64,000 nucleotides of DNA from GWE2-40-63 sp041664345 (GTDB taxonomy: Bacteria > Bacteroidota > Bacteroidia > Bacteroidales > SZUA-534): contig JBAYKX010000001.1 of assembly GCA_041664345.1 (NCBI GenBank), forward strand, positions 149,997-213,996, in the 5' to 3' direction. The position numbers and the translations under genes were made by a program. Below, in pieces: positions 27,286-38,394 of this stretch; position 1 is the first letter of the stretch; each line of letters starts with the position of its first letter. A model generated the notes under the pieces. The model saw only the letters and a program-made list of their open reading frames with translations. It was not told the origin of the DNA and searched no databases.

Positions 27286-29151
27286 TTAATTAAAAAATGT
27301 TCCCAATCCAATAATGGAACCATCAGGGTTTTTCTCCGGCTGCCAGCTCCTGACATAAATCTTGGGTTGAATGGTATCGGTTAAATCGACCATTAAAAAC
27401 AGATACCCCTGATCGGCATAACTGGTCGAAAAATAGTTTTGAGCTATCTGAATGCCATAAATCTCACTGTTGTTATCCCGTTTACGTACTTCACATTCTT
27501 CGAACTGGATGTTTACAAATTCATTGTTTTGGAAAACATTACCTAACCGTTCCAGAAACTCCTTTTTACTGACTTTAATGTATTGATATTGTTCGTTTTT
27601 CATAAGAGCGTACATTTTATCGATGGGTTCTCCCTTCTCCAATTTTTTACCCACAATAATCAAGGCATCGTCGGAAAATATTTTATCGATGTAATCGAGC
27701 CGTTCCAAGGCATAAGCGGTTTGATAATTTTCCAGAAAATCGATAATATGCCACTTGGTGTTTTCCGGCCATTTGGAATGTGCTAAAATCCCCTCCAGCG
27801 ACAAATTGCTCAACGAAAAAGAGATGTTTTTAATTAACCCCAACGTATCGAAAGCAAACGAAAGTTTCTCCACAAATTTCCGGTTGTTAGTAGGAAAATT
27901 GAATACAAAAGAAACATCGCGAATGATGGCATCTTTGCCCATACAGGAAACTTCGAAAACCCGATCGGTTGGAATTAATTTAGCTTGACCATAACGGATT
28001 AGCTTTTGATAAACTTCAAATCCATCTTTTGTAAATAAATACTCCAGCGATTTTTTTTCTTTCCCCTGAATGGCAGTTAAAAGCGAATTCATAGTAGTTA
28101 ACGCTTTTTCCTTAGAGCCACAAATACAGGCATCGGGTACTCCATTGGCCAAATTCTTTTTTGGTTCGGTTGAACCCGGCTGTTTGGTTGCTGGTTTTTC
28201 GGCCGATACCGGATTATCATTTATTTTGTTTTTACGGATGATTTTCTCGGCCTGTTTGTAATAAGGAAGCTGGATAACTTCAATTACATTGGGCAATTCG
28301 GGATCCAATTTGCTTTTATTAACATACTCGTATTCTACTTTAAGCCGAACCTCCTGCATTGATTTTTCAGCCTCTCCAAACAATTCAACAATGCCTTCTC
28401 CGTTAGTTGCTCCCACAAGGGTTGACCAATCACTGCCGTTCCAATAGGAATAATCCATGTTATATGCCTTTTTGTCCTGGTACTTGATTTCAAAAACTAC
28501 TTCCTGCTGCATACCTTCGGTTTCAATTTTGGTTGGCATAACCATAAGCATTGAGAATATCCGGTTTATCCGGTCGGGCAACCAAGTAAAAAGCTGATAA
28601 TACATACCATCATAAGAATAAGTCATTTCCTGATTATCGGGATGGCTGTAAAGCAGTACCTGAGCCCAATAAAAATAACGGAGGGCATCGCCAATCCTAC
28701 CCTCTTTTTCGGCGTTCAATGCATTGGTCACATATCCTTTCAATCGGTTTTCGCGCTTTTTAAAAATCGCCCCCATTTCATCTTTTTTAATGTAGCGAAA
28801 CACCACAACTCCCGAATCACTCTCATTTACCAAGCGTTGTGCATTGACTAACGTAGTGGATGAATAGGTTTTAATAATCCCTTCGAGGGTTTCTTTAAAA
28901 TTGCCCTCTTTTTCAGAAATAACATATTCATACTTGCTTTCAACGGAAGTGCAAATTTGACTGGTCAAATCTCGTAATGCCTGTTTATCGGCTTCCGACA
29001 GCGTTTTGCCCACTCCAAAACCCCACATATAGTTAAAACTTGTTTTTATTTCGGCCATGGTTTGCCCATGGATGGTTTGAGAGAAAAATAGTGCAAGAAA
29101 AAGCAGTTTAAAAATCTTTGGAAACGGAACTGAAAAAAAGGTGGCTTTCAT
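27286..29151 (-). CDS. Secreted protein with LPP20-like N-terminal region, function unknown
   Basis: A 621-residue protein with a signal peptide (residues ~8-30, ending at IHGQ). The N-terminal domain (about 35-130; MWGFGVGKTLSEADKQALRDLTSQICTSV...) resembles LPP20-type 'act as FlgT/CsgG-like' modules seen in envelope lipoproteins. A central beta-rich region follows, then a C-terminal half with two similar ~130-residue NTF2-like segments (around 345-460 and 480-600). No catalytic motif seen. It lies between the giant T9SS cargo gene and the PEGA gene on the same strand, so the three may form one envelope assembly. The family is not recognised beyond this. Confidence 0.7.
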   Translation of the reverse strand: MKATFFSVPFPKIFKLLFLALFFSQTIHGQTMAEIKTSFNYMWGFGVGKTLSEADKQALRDLTSQICTSVESKYEYVISEKEGNFKETLEGIIKTYSSTTLVNAQRLVNESDSGVVVFRYIKKDEMGAIFKKRENRLKGYVTNALNAEKEGRIGDALRYFYWAQVLLYSHPDNQEMTYSYDGMYYQLFTWLPDRINRIFSMLMVMPTKIETEGMQQEVVFEIKYQDKKAYNMDYSYWNGSDWSTLVGATNGEGIVELFGEAEKSMQEVRLKVEYEYVNKSKLDPELPNVIEVIQLPYYKQAEKIIRKNKINDNPVSAEKPATKQPGSTEPKKNLANGVPDACICGSKEKALTTMNSLLTAIQGKEKKSLEYLFTKDGFEVYQKLIRYGQAKLIPTDRVFEVSCMGKDAIIRDVSFVFNFPTNNRKFVEKLSFAFDTLGLIKNISFSLSNLSLEGILAHSKWPENTKWHIIDFLENYQTAYALERLDYIDKIFSDDALIIVGKKLEKGEPIDKMYALMKNEQYQYIKVSKKEFLERLGNVFQNNEFVNIQFEECEVRKRDNNSEIYGIQIAQNYFSTSYADQGYLFLMVDLTDTIQPKIYVRSWQPEKNPDGSIIGLGTFFN

Positions 29152-29188
29152 ATTCGTTTTGTATTATCAATTTCAAAAAAACTAGACT

Positions 29189-32100
29189 TTACTGTTTAAC
29201 TATTTTAAAATATTTTGTTTTGCTTCCGGAGGTTACTTCTATAAACAAGATTCCTTGGGGCAATCCGGAAATATCAATGGTTGTTTGTTGCTCGTTAAAG
29301 TGCTCCATTTTAACAATTTTCCCGGTTAAGTCACGGAGGGAAACCCGAGCTTCCGAATTATCCGAGGGTTTCGAAATGGTAATGAATGTTGTTGTCGGAT
29401 TTGGGAATATTGAAATACCGCCGGATACTTCCAGCATTTTGGCAATGCCATACCGGTTGGGTTCATTTTGGATATGTATTTCATAACTAGCCACCGGTAC
29501 TACAAAATCTTGGCCTATAAGGTCAAATGTGACGCTTACCAGTTCAACTTCTTGCTTAATAATAGGTTCATCCAACATTCCGATGCTGATTTCAAAAAAT
29601 CCCGGTTCGGTATAATCGGTCACTAAACTCATAGCCGGGTGCAAAGCATTCAATAAAACGTCCTGTTTTACAAAGCGCAATAATTTACTGTTGTATTGAA
29701 GCACTAGTTTGTTACTGAAAAAATTACCATTTCCTTTCAGTATATATTTGAGGGTAACTGTATTCGTTTTTCGATTCACGGTTGGGATGCATTCCATATA
29801 CCAATCCTGAAGGGATTCATTATGAGATGCAATAAGAGTTGGATTCCCGGACTTATTGGTATTGTAAAAATCCCACAACATCCCAAAGATCATCAAATCT
29901 TCGAAATTGAAGGCGTTATCGGGTATAACCGTGAATTCGGGAGCATTCCCAATCGCTGGACCCATTTCAAGTAATGGGTTTTCAGCTCTCCAATTAATAA
30001 TCACCGAATCTAAATCGGTGATATCAATTTGAGTATCGCCGTTATAATCAGCAAGTGTTGGCAATACTACCAATAAGGAAATTAATTTATCGGTTATTTT
30101 TAAATTGTTCTTGGAAAAATTAAAATAGCCGGGTTTATTTAGATTAACTCCATAGGTTCCCGGGGGCAAGCGGAATGGGCCAATAATACCAGAGGTTGGG
30201 GTTTTTCCAGTTAAAATTTGGTTGGGGTTTATAATGTAATTTACATCGGAAATACCCACCTTATTAAAATCGGTAACGGTAATTTGCAAGGCACTGTTGG
30301 TTACAACAAACTGCTGTTCTGCAGACCATTCACTGCCGAGCCATCCATTATCTATGGCTTGCACACTCCAATAATAGGTTCCCGGTTCCAAATTGTTCAG
30401 TAGGAACGAGGTCCCCAGTTGTGCATTTCCCAACGCCGGTTTGGTTAACTTACCGGTATTCAACGCAGCCGGACTCACTATATCGAAACCATCGGATGTA
30501 GAACCTACCTTTATATTATAGGATAAAGAACCTGCAACAGTATCAGTGGCTATATTCCATGCTAAAGTTGCTTTATCAAAATCAACGGAATTGGTCATAT
30601 TGGCCGGAGTGCTGGGTGGAAAATTAAAAACCGTGCTGTTGTTGCGATATATTTTTGAAAATGGTTTGACCCCATCTTCACCTGTTATCAGTAGATCGAT
30701 ATCGCCATCATTATCAAAATCGGCAACATCCATAGAACCATTTTGAACTCCAACCAATGAAATATCCGACTGTTCGGTAAAGGTGGAATTGCCATTGTTT
30801 TTGTAAATTTTGGCTATAATGGAGTTACTATCCCATCCCGAGAATAAAATATCTAGAAGTCCATCGTTATTAAAGTCAAGCCAACGAACAGAACCCTCGG
30901 CAACCCACGGCAATTCCAAATTACTTGCTTCTGAGAATAGGTTGTTCCCTTCGTTTTTGAAGATTTTTGTTTTATTGGTTACCCCATCTGTACCAACCAG
31001 AATAATATCTAAATCATTATCGTTGTCATAGTCGCCCCAAGCTAACGAACGTGGATCGATTCCATTAATACTGGAATTTGGATGCAACGTAAAGTCACCA
31101 GTTCCATCGTTTAGGTATAAGTTGGTTTTATAACCTGATTCATAATGGCCAATCAAGAACACATCCAAATCGTTGTCGTTATCAAAGTCAATCCAGGTTG
31201 CCTGACCAGAATGCATCCCTTCGAACACAAAATCGGTTTTCTCTGAAAAGGTATTATTGCCGTTGTTTTTATATATTTTTGAAATCTGACCCGAACTCAT
31301 AAATCCCGAAAGTAAAATATCCAAATCACCGTCGTTATCATAGTCCCCCCATTGGGTAGAGCCTCCGGATACTTCAGTTAAGAGTATCTGGTTTTGTATG
31401 CTAAACGTGTTATTCCCATTGTTTTTATAAATGGCAGCCAAGTCGGAAGTTCCATTATTTCCCGTTATAAGGATATCTAAATAGCTGTCGTTGTTGTAAT
31501 CGCCCCATGATGCGTTACTGGATTGAATACCCGGTAGCGAAATAGCGGTTGGTTCAAAAATCATCTCCCCCTTGTTTTGATATATTTTTGCGATGCTGGA
31601 AGTTCCGTCGAATCCGGTAATTGCAAAATCCATATTGCCATCGTTGTCGTAATCGGCTGCTGCAATGGCCCCATTTTTAACTCCTGTTACATCGGCATTC
31701 ATATCGGTAAAATAGCTTGAAATAGTGCCTTCAACTGTGTTCGATGGTTCACTTTCCAAACGAAGGGTATCCATAGCTGTAACCCTAAAGTAATATAATG
31801 AATTGCTATTTAATCCAGTTACAATTTTCATCGTATCAGTGATGGAAGTTTTCGAAGAATCAATCAATTCAAGAACGGTAGCTTCGGTACCCATATAAAT
31901 GAGGTATTTAAGGAAGTCAGATTCAGTATTCTGCTGCCATTTTAAGGATACCCCGCAAAGGCTAACTGAAGCGGTTAGATTTATGGGAGCTGCCGGAGCT
32001 GCGTTTGGAATCGCTTTAGCGGTATTACTTGTGCCACTTTCTAAATTTAAGGTGTCAATGGCCGAAACCCTGAAATAGTAAACCGCATTGTTGGTTAGTC

Positions 32101-35100
32101 CGGTGATTGTTTTAGTAACATCGGTATTAGAAGCTGAGGTTGAATCATTTAAAATCATGGTTACCGAATCGGAACCCATATAAATCATGTACTTTAAGAA
32201 ATCAGATTCCGAATTCTGACTCCAAGTTAGCGTGATTTGATGGTTGCCTGAAACGGCCAAAAGATTTGCCGGGGCTTCTGGTGCTGCATTGGGTATAGCT
32301 TCCACGGCATTACTGGGTTCACTTTCCGAACGCAGGTTATCCATGGAGGTAATCCTAAAATAGTAACGGAGGTTGTTGGTTAATCCACTTATTACGATGC
32401 TGGTATCGGCTAATGAAACTGAGGTTGAATCCTTTAATTCCATGGTTACCGAATCGGAACCCACGTAAATCCGGTATTTCAGAAAATCGGGTTCCGTGTT
32501 TTGATTCCATTTCAAGGTAACCTGACCATTGCCCGATTGGGCGGTTAGATTTTTAGGGGCAGCCGGAAATTCATTGGGTATTACTTTTACCGCATAACTT
32601 TTTACGCTCTCTAACCGATTTGTATCCATTGCCGTAACTCTAAAATAATAAGGAATATTATTGGTTAATCCTTGCATCAATTTAGAAGTATCGGCTATTG
32701 AAACCGAAGATGAATCCTTTAATATCATGGTTACCGAATCGGTGCCCATATAAATGCGGTATTTCAAAAAATCGGGTTCCTGGTTCTGATTCCAAAGCAA
32801 CAGAGCCTGACCGTTACCTGCTTTTGTTGTAAGTCCTGATGGTGTGTTGGGCGCAGGCCATCCTCCAACACAATACTGTGCCAGCATTTCGGATTCCGAA
32901 AGAGCACAGGAATATATCCGAATATCGTCAATTATACCATTCCAAAAATATCCCCCTGAATTCACGCCATCGTTGGAATTGCAACCAATATATAATTTGC
33001 CCTGATCTAAAATTTCATCGGTATATGAATGAGTGTCTATTAAGGCGCCATTGATGTAACATCTCAAATTGGTGCCATCGAAGGTCACTCCCACATGCAT
33101 CCATGTATCATAAGGAAAATCAAAGGAAACATCCCGAATAGCGCCTTGATTGTAAATTCGGATTAGTTTATTGGTAACACTGTACATCATTCCGTAGCCT
33201 GAGGTATTCCCATAATCCAAAAAGAAGGTATGCCAATCGGAGGCAGCAGCATTCGCATATAGATTAAACCAACCGCTGAATGTGGCTGTCGTCAGTAAAT
33301 CATAGTTATGAACATTGTATAAATAATCGTCGGTACCATTAAACACAAAGGCACTGTTTATTATACCAAACCGATCGGAGGCATGGGAAATAAAATTGCC
33401 CGTTGAAGCATGGTTTCCATAACCACTTTCATCGTTCAGGCTTACATTATTAAACGGGTAATATGCCAAAAGCGAAGGATCATTCACTACCCTTACGCTT
33501 ACCTCATTGCTGTAATCGCTTTCAAGCCCAACATTATTAACGGCTGTAATGCGGAAATAGTAGGTAACCCCGTTGGTTAATCCGGTGATGGTTTTGGAGG
33601 TGTCGGTTGCTCCATTTGTGGTTGAATCCATTTTGGATGTGGGATTGGCCGATGTTCCCCCATAAATACGGTAGCGCAAAAAGTTAGATTCTGTATTTTG
33701 ATTCCATTGCAGTGAGACTTGTTTATCGGCAGCTGTGGCCTTAAGGTTGGTTGGGGCATCGGGCAATTGCTCATAAGCAAAAGCCCCCATATCGTTGGTG
33801 CTGCCATCGGTATCGTTATAAACCGCCGATGGATCGCCAGCATCAATAGCCGGGGAACCTGGCAGCAATCGGAAATCACGATTGGTTGCATTTTTAAATA
33901 GAGGGTTCACTGAAATATCGCCATTTCCCGGGTTTGTATCAAAACCGGTATAACTGTAGGTATTTCCATAAACACAATTGTAGGAACGTACCGAAGCATC
34001 GTAGGAATTGGTGCTAACGCCAAAAGAAGTGTTACAGAAAATATTGTTTTTAATAACCGGTGTGCCTGTCCCTGAGTTAATGTCGATGGCCACAGAACCT
34101 CCGTAAACCGTATTGTTTATTACCTTTGCCCCTCCATAAAGTTCAATATTGTTTGCCATTGTGGCTGTTAAGTTCTGAAATACATTCCGGGTCAATACTG
34201 AACCATTATAAAGTTTTACTACGGCATCGCTGGTACTGCTTCCCCCATTAAAAACAAATCCATCAATAGAGGAACCTTTGGTATCATTAAGAACTACAGT
34301 GCTTACCCCATTTAAGGTGGTTTTATTTTGAAAAATATTCCGGTTGTTTTCGGTGAAGGTTCCGTCGTAACCTCCTCGCAATATCACATTGGTTAAGGTA
34401 TTCAGATACTGACTGTACGAACCGGCTGCTACTTTGACGGTATCGCCGGAAACGGATTTGTTTAGTGCGGTTTGAATGTATCGTAAAGGAGAATCGGAGG
34501 TTCCAGAATTTGCATCGTTTCCGGTAGTTGCCACATGAATTACTCCAGGGGTTGTAGTAAATGTGTACGATGAGGAGAACAGCCCATCGCCTATCGTGAC
34601 CGATGCACGTACCCTCCAGTAATACGTTGTGTTATTCGTTAAATTGGGTATATCGACTAAAGTGTCGGTGAGTGTTGAGTTTTCATGGATCATCGCTGTA
34701 GCAAATGTAGGATCGGTACTCAACTGAATATGATACGTATTAACTTCGGGCAGCGAATACCATTTGAATGTGATACTCAATGGTTGATGGGTTGCATTGT
34801 TTGCCGGAAGTGCCAGCGTTGGTGCATCCGGTAGAGGTGGTAAATAGGGTGAATGTTTTGTTCCGCCATAAGCACCCATATCAATGCGGGAGGTTTGGTA
34901 AGTTTCAGCACCGGGTGAATCGTTAGGATCGCCTGCATCAACGGAAGGCGAATTTTCAAGAATCCGGAAATCGTAATTGGCAGCATCCCTGAAAAGAGGC
35001 TCTAACGAAATATCGCCAGTACCCGGGTTTTGATCGGTGCTGGAGTAGTCCATTATACTTGCAAATACATTGTTGTAGGTACGAACGGCAGCAGTAAAAT

Positions 35101-38100
35101 AGTACGTGTTCATTCCATAGTTACCCCCTTTAATAATGTTGTTCCTGATGTTAGGTGTTCCGGTGCCATCCCAAATATCGAGACCATAATAGCAATTATT
35201 CAGTGAATTATTTATTACAGAAGACCCACCATACGTCTTAATACCGGTTGAGTATGCACTAAAATAGCCTATCACTATATTGTGTGTGAAAATGGATCCA
35301 TTGTAAAGAGATACCTGTTCGTCGGTAACACTACTGGTTCCATGGAAAATAAATCCATCAATGGTTGAGGCGTATTGATCGGTAAGTTGCTTGGTACTGA
35401 TGCCCTCAACGATAGTTTTGTTATTGAAGAAATCCCGCTCAGCCATTAAAAATGAGGCGCTAAACCCTCCCAAAAGCCGCACACTAACTCCAGTTGTAAG
35501 AACTTGACTGTATGTTCCTGCCGCAACTTTAATGGTATCGCCGCTAACAGCTCTGTTAAGAGCTGTCTGGATATTTCTGAGAGGAGAGGATGTACTTCCG
35601 TCGTTGGCATCATTCCCTGATGTTGTTACATGCAAATTTCCTGTGGTTGTGGTAAAGTAATTTGATGTCGAATAAGGGCTATCACCCAGAGTAACTGATC
35701 CAAGGACTCTCCAGTAATAAGTTGTATTTATATTCAGGCTAGAAATTGATACGAATGTGTCAGCAAGATACGCATCTTCATAAATGATACCTGTTAAAAA
35801 CATAGGATCGGTGCTCACCTGTAGATAGTACATATCAGTTTCTGATAAAGAATACCATTGTAGGGTAATAGTTTGAGGTTGGTGAGTTGCTCCATTGACC
35901 GGAAGTGCCAGAGTTGGTGCATCCGGAACGGGTGGTAAGTATGGCGAATGGATAGTTCCACCATAAGCTCCCATATCGATTCGGGTGTTGTAGTAACTTG
36001 GCTCATCCAATACATTATCAGCAGGATCGCCGGCATCAACGCATGGAGAACTTTCGAGTAACCGGAAATCATTATTTGCAGGATCCCTGAATTTAGGAAT
36101 CTGGGTAATATCACCAGTGCCCGGATTCTGATCGGTGCCGCTATACACTTGATTCAATGGATGAACGTTATTGTAAGTGCGAACCGCGGACGAGAATGCG
36201 TACGTGTTCATTCCATATGAACCGTTCTCAATAATATTATTCCTAATGTTGGGGGTTCCTGTTCCCGATTGAATATCGATACCCCAATAGCAAATATAAA
36301 GGGTGTTGTTGATTACAGTAGCTCCGCCATTTACTCTAATTCCTATTGGATATGCGTTGTACAAGCCTATAACAATATTATGTGAGAAAATGGATCCATT
36401 GTTAAGGGTAATTTGCTCATCGGTTACACTGCTGTTGCCATGGAAAATAAATCCATCAATGGTTGAAGCGTATTGATCGGTAAGCATTTTGGTGCTAACC
36501 CCCTCAACGATAGTTTTGTTATTGAAGATATCCCTTTCCACCTCGGAAAAGGTCTCATTATAACCCCCAAATAATTTAACACCCGTTTGAGTAGTGAGTA
36601 CTTCATTATACGCGCCTGAGGCAACCTTAATGGTATCACCGGCTACTGCATTATTTAATGCCGTTTGAATGTTTCTAAGGGGCGATGCAGCTGTTCCCGT
36701 ATTGGCATTGTTGCCGGAGGTTGAAACACAATAGCTGGTTGCAGCTCTATCTTTTATGCAGCGGACTGACATTCCAAAACTTTTATGATTGTAATACCTA
36801 TACAGAATAGGACTAAGGTTATTCATTTCCCTGAATCTTGCGTTGGATGCATCATATTGTGTTGAGGACCATATAGCACAGAAAGTCCCTTGGTCGCCGA
36901 AATGCCCATCGAAGTAGTTTCGTGAACCACCTGGCAGTGCAGTAAAACCACTTTCGTTCGAAGCACCAGTATTTGGATCAACCCAATGTATAACCCCAAC
37001 TTCTTTCATTTTTCCACCAGCAGAGTCTATACCATTTAGGTAATTGGATAATATAGTCCATTCTGTATCATTAGGTACATGCCAACCAACCGGGCAAAGG
37101 AATCGGCTATCAGTTACCGAATAATAATTGTATAAAGCCCCATAGGTAGGAGCATACGTAGTGAAATCATTACTATAATAGCAATAGGCTCCATTAGTTA
37201 AACCCGCCCAAGTAGCATCCACGGTAACATTGGGTATTTCCTCCCCATTCTGGTAATGGGTAACCGCCAGATTTTGCTGTGCCCAAATTTGGGTACCAAT
37301 TTTTACCGTGGTGTAGGTATTGCCGTCTATGTCGGTAATCAGTTCACAAGGTTGAACCATAACCGTATCCGAAGGCTGACTAACATTGCCCGCCGTATCT
37401 ACCGAGGTAATGTAAAACTGGTAGTTCTGGTAATTGATTAGTCCTGTAATGGTTTTAACGGTATCGTTGGCGGTTGCCACGGTTACAATGTCAACCTTTA
37501 CTCCATCTAGGTAAATTCGGTACTTGGCAATTTCAGCAATCCGTTCGGAACTCCATTTTAAGGTAATTTCGCCGTTTCCCTTTTCGGCTATTAGGGTATC
37601 TGGTGCATGATAGTTGGCATAAAGCTGCGAAATTTCAGTAGCAGAAATAGCGCGGTTGTAAATGCGGATGTCATCGAGAGAGCCGTTGAAAAAGCCACGA
37701 TTGATTTCGATGTTATCAGGCAATTTTCCAATTAATAAATTTCCTGTTCCTGATAGTAACCAAGTGCCGAGCAGACTTGCATCAGTGCCACTTAATATAC
37801 CATCAAGGCAAATTTCAGCTTTATCATTATTATTAATTACCCCTACAACCTGATGCCAATTGTTATCAACAACTTTTTTGTTTGTTGAAGGAACTAAATA
37901 TCCTGCACCAGAAGATTGCCAAGCTGTAACATGAGCAAAACTATCCGTGAACACGCACAAATTATATTGATAATTATCGTTAATTCCTTTTGAAATAATA
38001 TAGGAAGCATCAGGTAATGAGGTAATACTATTAATTTTGAACCACGCTACTAATGTTATGTTTGAATTATTGTTTAAATAGCTTGCATTGTTCATTTCAA

Positions 38101-38335
38101 TATAATTAGAGGTTCCATCAAAACTAAAGGCACTATTGGCATTCCCAAACCTATCGGTGGTTGGGGTGGCGCCGATGTTAATGCCGTTGTTGGCGTTGCC
38201 GCTGCTATCGGCTGCGTTACTGGCGGTAAAGGGGTAATAGGCAACTAGGCCTTGTGCATAAACAGGTACTGTTACTACAAAAAGCAGTAACCCAATTGTA
38301 ACCTGTTTTAATACCCGCTTTAATAAAATCAGCAT
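29189..38335 (-). CDS. Giant modular surface protein secreted by T9SS (3048 residues)
   Basis: Signal peptide (about 8-28), then: LamG (28-240), Fn3 (245-330), FISUMP domain (330-530; IGTQIWAQQNL, CPVGWHVPNDTEW), three beta-helix modules with DUF1565-like openers (GDTIKVA.G.Y) each followed by or separated by an Fn3-like domain (from ~533, ~898 and ~1265), Fn3 (~1525), LamG (~1620-1815), four tandem Fn3 (~1822-2200), seven FG-GAP/VCBS Ca-binding repeats (DYDNDGDLDILLSG type, ~2212-2575), Fn3, a carboxypeptidase-regulatory-like domain, a dockerin-like module (DYNGDTQIDITDL), a cohesin-like beta-sandwich (~2850-2965) and a type A T9SS sorting domain (SIFPNPTTTFITIS ... YFKIVKQ). Likely anchored or released at the surface as an adhesin or glycan-binding scaffold. 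Binding target unknown; no catalytic domain seen. Confidence 0.9.
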   Translation of the reverse strand: MLILLKRVLKQVTIGLLLFVVTVPVYAQGLVAYYPFTASNAADSSGNANNGINIGATPTTDRFGNANSAFSFDGTSNYIEMNNASYLNNNSNITLVAWFKINSITSLPDASYIISKGINDNYQYNLCVFTDSFAHVTAWQSSGAGYLVPSTNKKVVDNNWHQVVGVINNNDKAEICLDGILSGTDASLLGTWLLSGTGNLLIGKLPDNIEINRGFFNGSLDDIRIYNRAISATEISQLYANYHAPDTLIAEKGNGEITLKWSSERIAEIAKYRIYLDGVKVDIVTVATANDTVKTITGLINYQNYQFYITSVDTAGNVSQPSDTVMVQPCELITDIDGNTYTTVKIGTQIWAQQNLAVTHYQNGEEIPNVTVDATWAGLTNGAYCYYSNDFTTYAPTYGALYNYYSVTDSRFLCPVGWHVPNDTEWTILSNYLNGIDSAGGKMKEVGVIHWVDPNTGASNESGFTALPGGSRNYFDGHFGDQGTFCAIWSSTQYDASNARFREMNNLSPILYRYYNHKSFGMSVRCIKDRAATSYCVSTSGNNANTGTAASPLRNIQTALNNAVAGDTIKVASGAYNEVLTTQTGVKLFGGYNETFSEVERDIFNNKTIVEGVSTKMLTDQYASTIDGFIFHGNSSVTDEQITLNNGSIFSHNIVIGLYNAYPIGIRVNGGATVINNTLYICYWGIDIQSGTGTPNIRNNIIENGSYGMNTYAFSSAVRTYNNVHPLNQVYSGTDQNPGTGDITQIPKFRDPANNDFRLLESSPCVDAGDPADNVLDEPSYYNTRIDMGAYGGTIHSPYLPPVPDAPTLALPVNGATHQPQTITLQWYSLSETDMYYLQVSTDPMFLTGIIYEDAYLADTFVSISSLNINTTYYWRVLGSVTLGDSPYSTSNYFTTTTGNLHVTTSGNDANDGSTSSPLRNIQTALNRAVSGDTIKVAAGTYSQVLTTGVSVRLLGGFSASFLMAERDFFNNKTIVEGISTKQLTDQYASTIDGFIFHGTSSVTDEQVSLYNGSIFTHNIVIGYFSAYSTGIKTYGGSSVINNSLNNCYYGLDIWDGTGTPNIRNNIIKGGNYGMNTYYFTAAVRTYNNVFASIMDYSSTDQNPGTGDISLEPLFRDAANYDFRILENSPSVDAGDPNDSPGAETYQTSRIDMGAYGGTKHSPYLPPLPDAPTLALPANNATHQPLSITFKWYSLPEVNTYHIQLSTDPTFATAMIHENSTLTDTLVDIPNLTNNTTYYWRVRASVTIGDGLFSSSYTFTTTPGVIHVATTGNDANSGTSDSPLRYIQTALNKSVSGDTVKVAAGSYSQYLNTLTNVILRGGYDGTFTENNRNIFQNKTTLNGVSTVVLNDTKGSSIDGFVFNGGSSTSDAVVKLYNGSVLTRNVFQNLTATMANNIELYGGAKVINNTVYGGSVAIDINSGTGTPVIKNNIFCNTSFGVSTNSYDASVRSYNCVYGNTYSYTGFDTNPGNGDISVNPLFKNATNRDFRLLPGSPAIDAGDPSAVYNDTDGSTNDMGAFAYEQLPDAPTNLKATAADKQVSLQWNQNTESNFLRYRIYGGTSANPTSKMDSTTNGATDTSKTITGLTNGVTYYFRITAVNNVGLESDYSNEVSVRVVNDPSLLAYYPFNNVSLNDESGYGNHASTGNFISHASDRFGIINSAFVFNGTDDYLYNVHNYDLLTTATFSGWFNLYANAAASDWHTFFLDYGNTSGYGMMYSVTNKLIRIYNQGAIRDVSFDFPYDTWMHVGVTFDGTNLRCYINGALIDTHSYTDEILDQGKLYIGCNSNDGVNSGGYFWNGIIDDIRIYSCALSESEMLAQYCVGGWPAPNTPSGLTTKAGNGQALLLWNQNQEPDFLKYRIYMGTDSVTMILKDSSSVSIADTSKLMQGLTNNIPYYFRVTAMDTNRLESVKSYAVKVIPNEFPAAPKNLTAQSGNGQVTLKWNQNTEPDFLKYRIYVGSDSVTMELKDSTSVSLADTSIVISGLTNNLRYYFRITSMDNLRSESEPSNAVEAIPNAAPEAPANLLAVSGNHQITLTWSQNSESDFLKYMIYMGSDSVTMILNDSTSASNTDVTKTITGLTNNAVYYFRVSAIDTLNLESGTSNTAKAIPNAAPAAPINLTASVSLCGVSLKWQQNTESDFLKYLIYMGTEATVLELIDSSKTSITDTMKIVTGLNSNSLYYFRVTAMDTLRLESEPSNTVEGTISSYFTDMNADVTGVKNGAIAAADYDNDGNMDFAITGFDGTSSIAKIYQNKGEMIFEPTAISLPGIQSSNASWGDYNNDSYLDILITGNNGTSDLAAIYKNNGNNTFSIQNQILLTEVSGGSTQWGDYDNDGDLDILLSGFMSSGQISKIYKNNGNNTFSEKTDFVFEGMHSGQATWIDFDNDNDLDVFLIGHYESGYKTNLYLNDGTGDFTLHPNSSINGIDPRSLAWGDYDNDNDLDIILVGTDGVTNKTKIFKNEGNNLFSEASNLELPWVAEGSVRWLDFNNDGLLDILFSGWDSNSIIAKIYKNNGNSTFTEQSDISLVGVQNGSMDVADFDNDGDIDLLITGEDGVKPFSKIYRNNSTVFNFPPSTPANMTNSVDFDKATLAWNIATDTVAGSLSYNIKVGSTSDGFDIVSPAALNTGKLTKPALGNAQLGTSFLLNNLEPGTYYWSVQAIDNGWLGSEWSAEQQFVVTNSALQITVTDFNKVGISDVNYIINPNQILTGKTPTSGIIGPFRLPPGTYGVNLNKPGYFNFSKNNLKITDKLISLLVVLPTLADYNGDTQIDITDLDSVIINWRAENPLLEMGPAIGNAPEFTVIPDNAFNFEDLMIFGMLWDFYNTNKSGNPTLIASHNESLQDWYMECIPTVNRKTNTVTLKYILKGNGNFFSNKLVLQYNSKLLRFVKQDVLLNALHPAMSLVTDYTEPGFFEISIGMLDEPIIKQEVELVSVTFDLIGQDFVVPVASYEIHIQNEPNRYGIAKMLEVSGGISIFPNPTTTFITISKPSDNSEARVSLRDLTGKIVKMEHFNEQQTTIDISGLPQGILFIEVTSGSKTKYFKIVKQ

Positions 38336-38394
38336 TGGTGGTGATTTTTATGTTTTAATAATATTATTAAGTTTCTTTATACCCCTCCGCCTAT

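Noticed and set aside
33775..36735. Long DNA repeats that could mark an insertion element
   Set aside because: They stay in one reading frame and encode repeated beta-helix/Fn3 modules of the giant protein.
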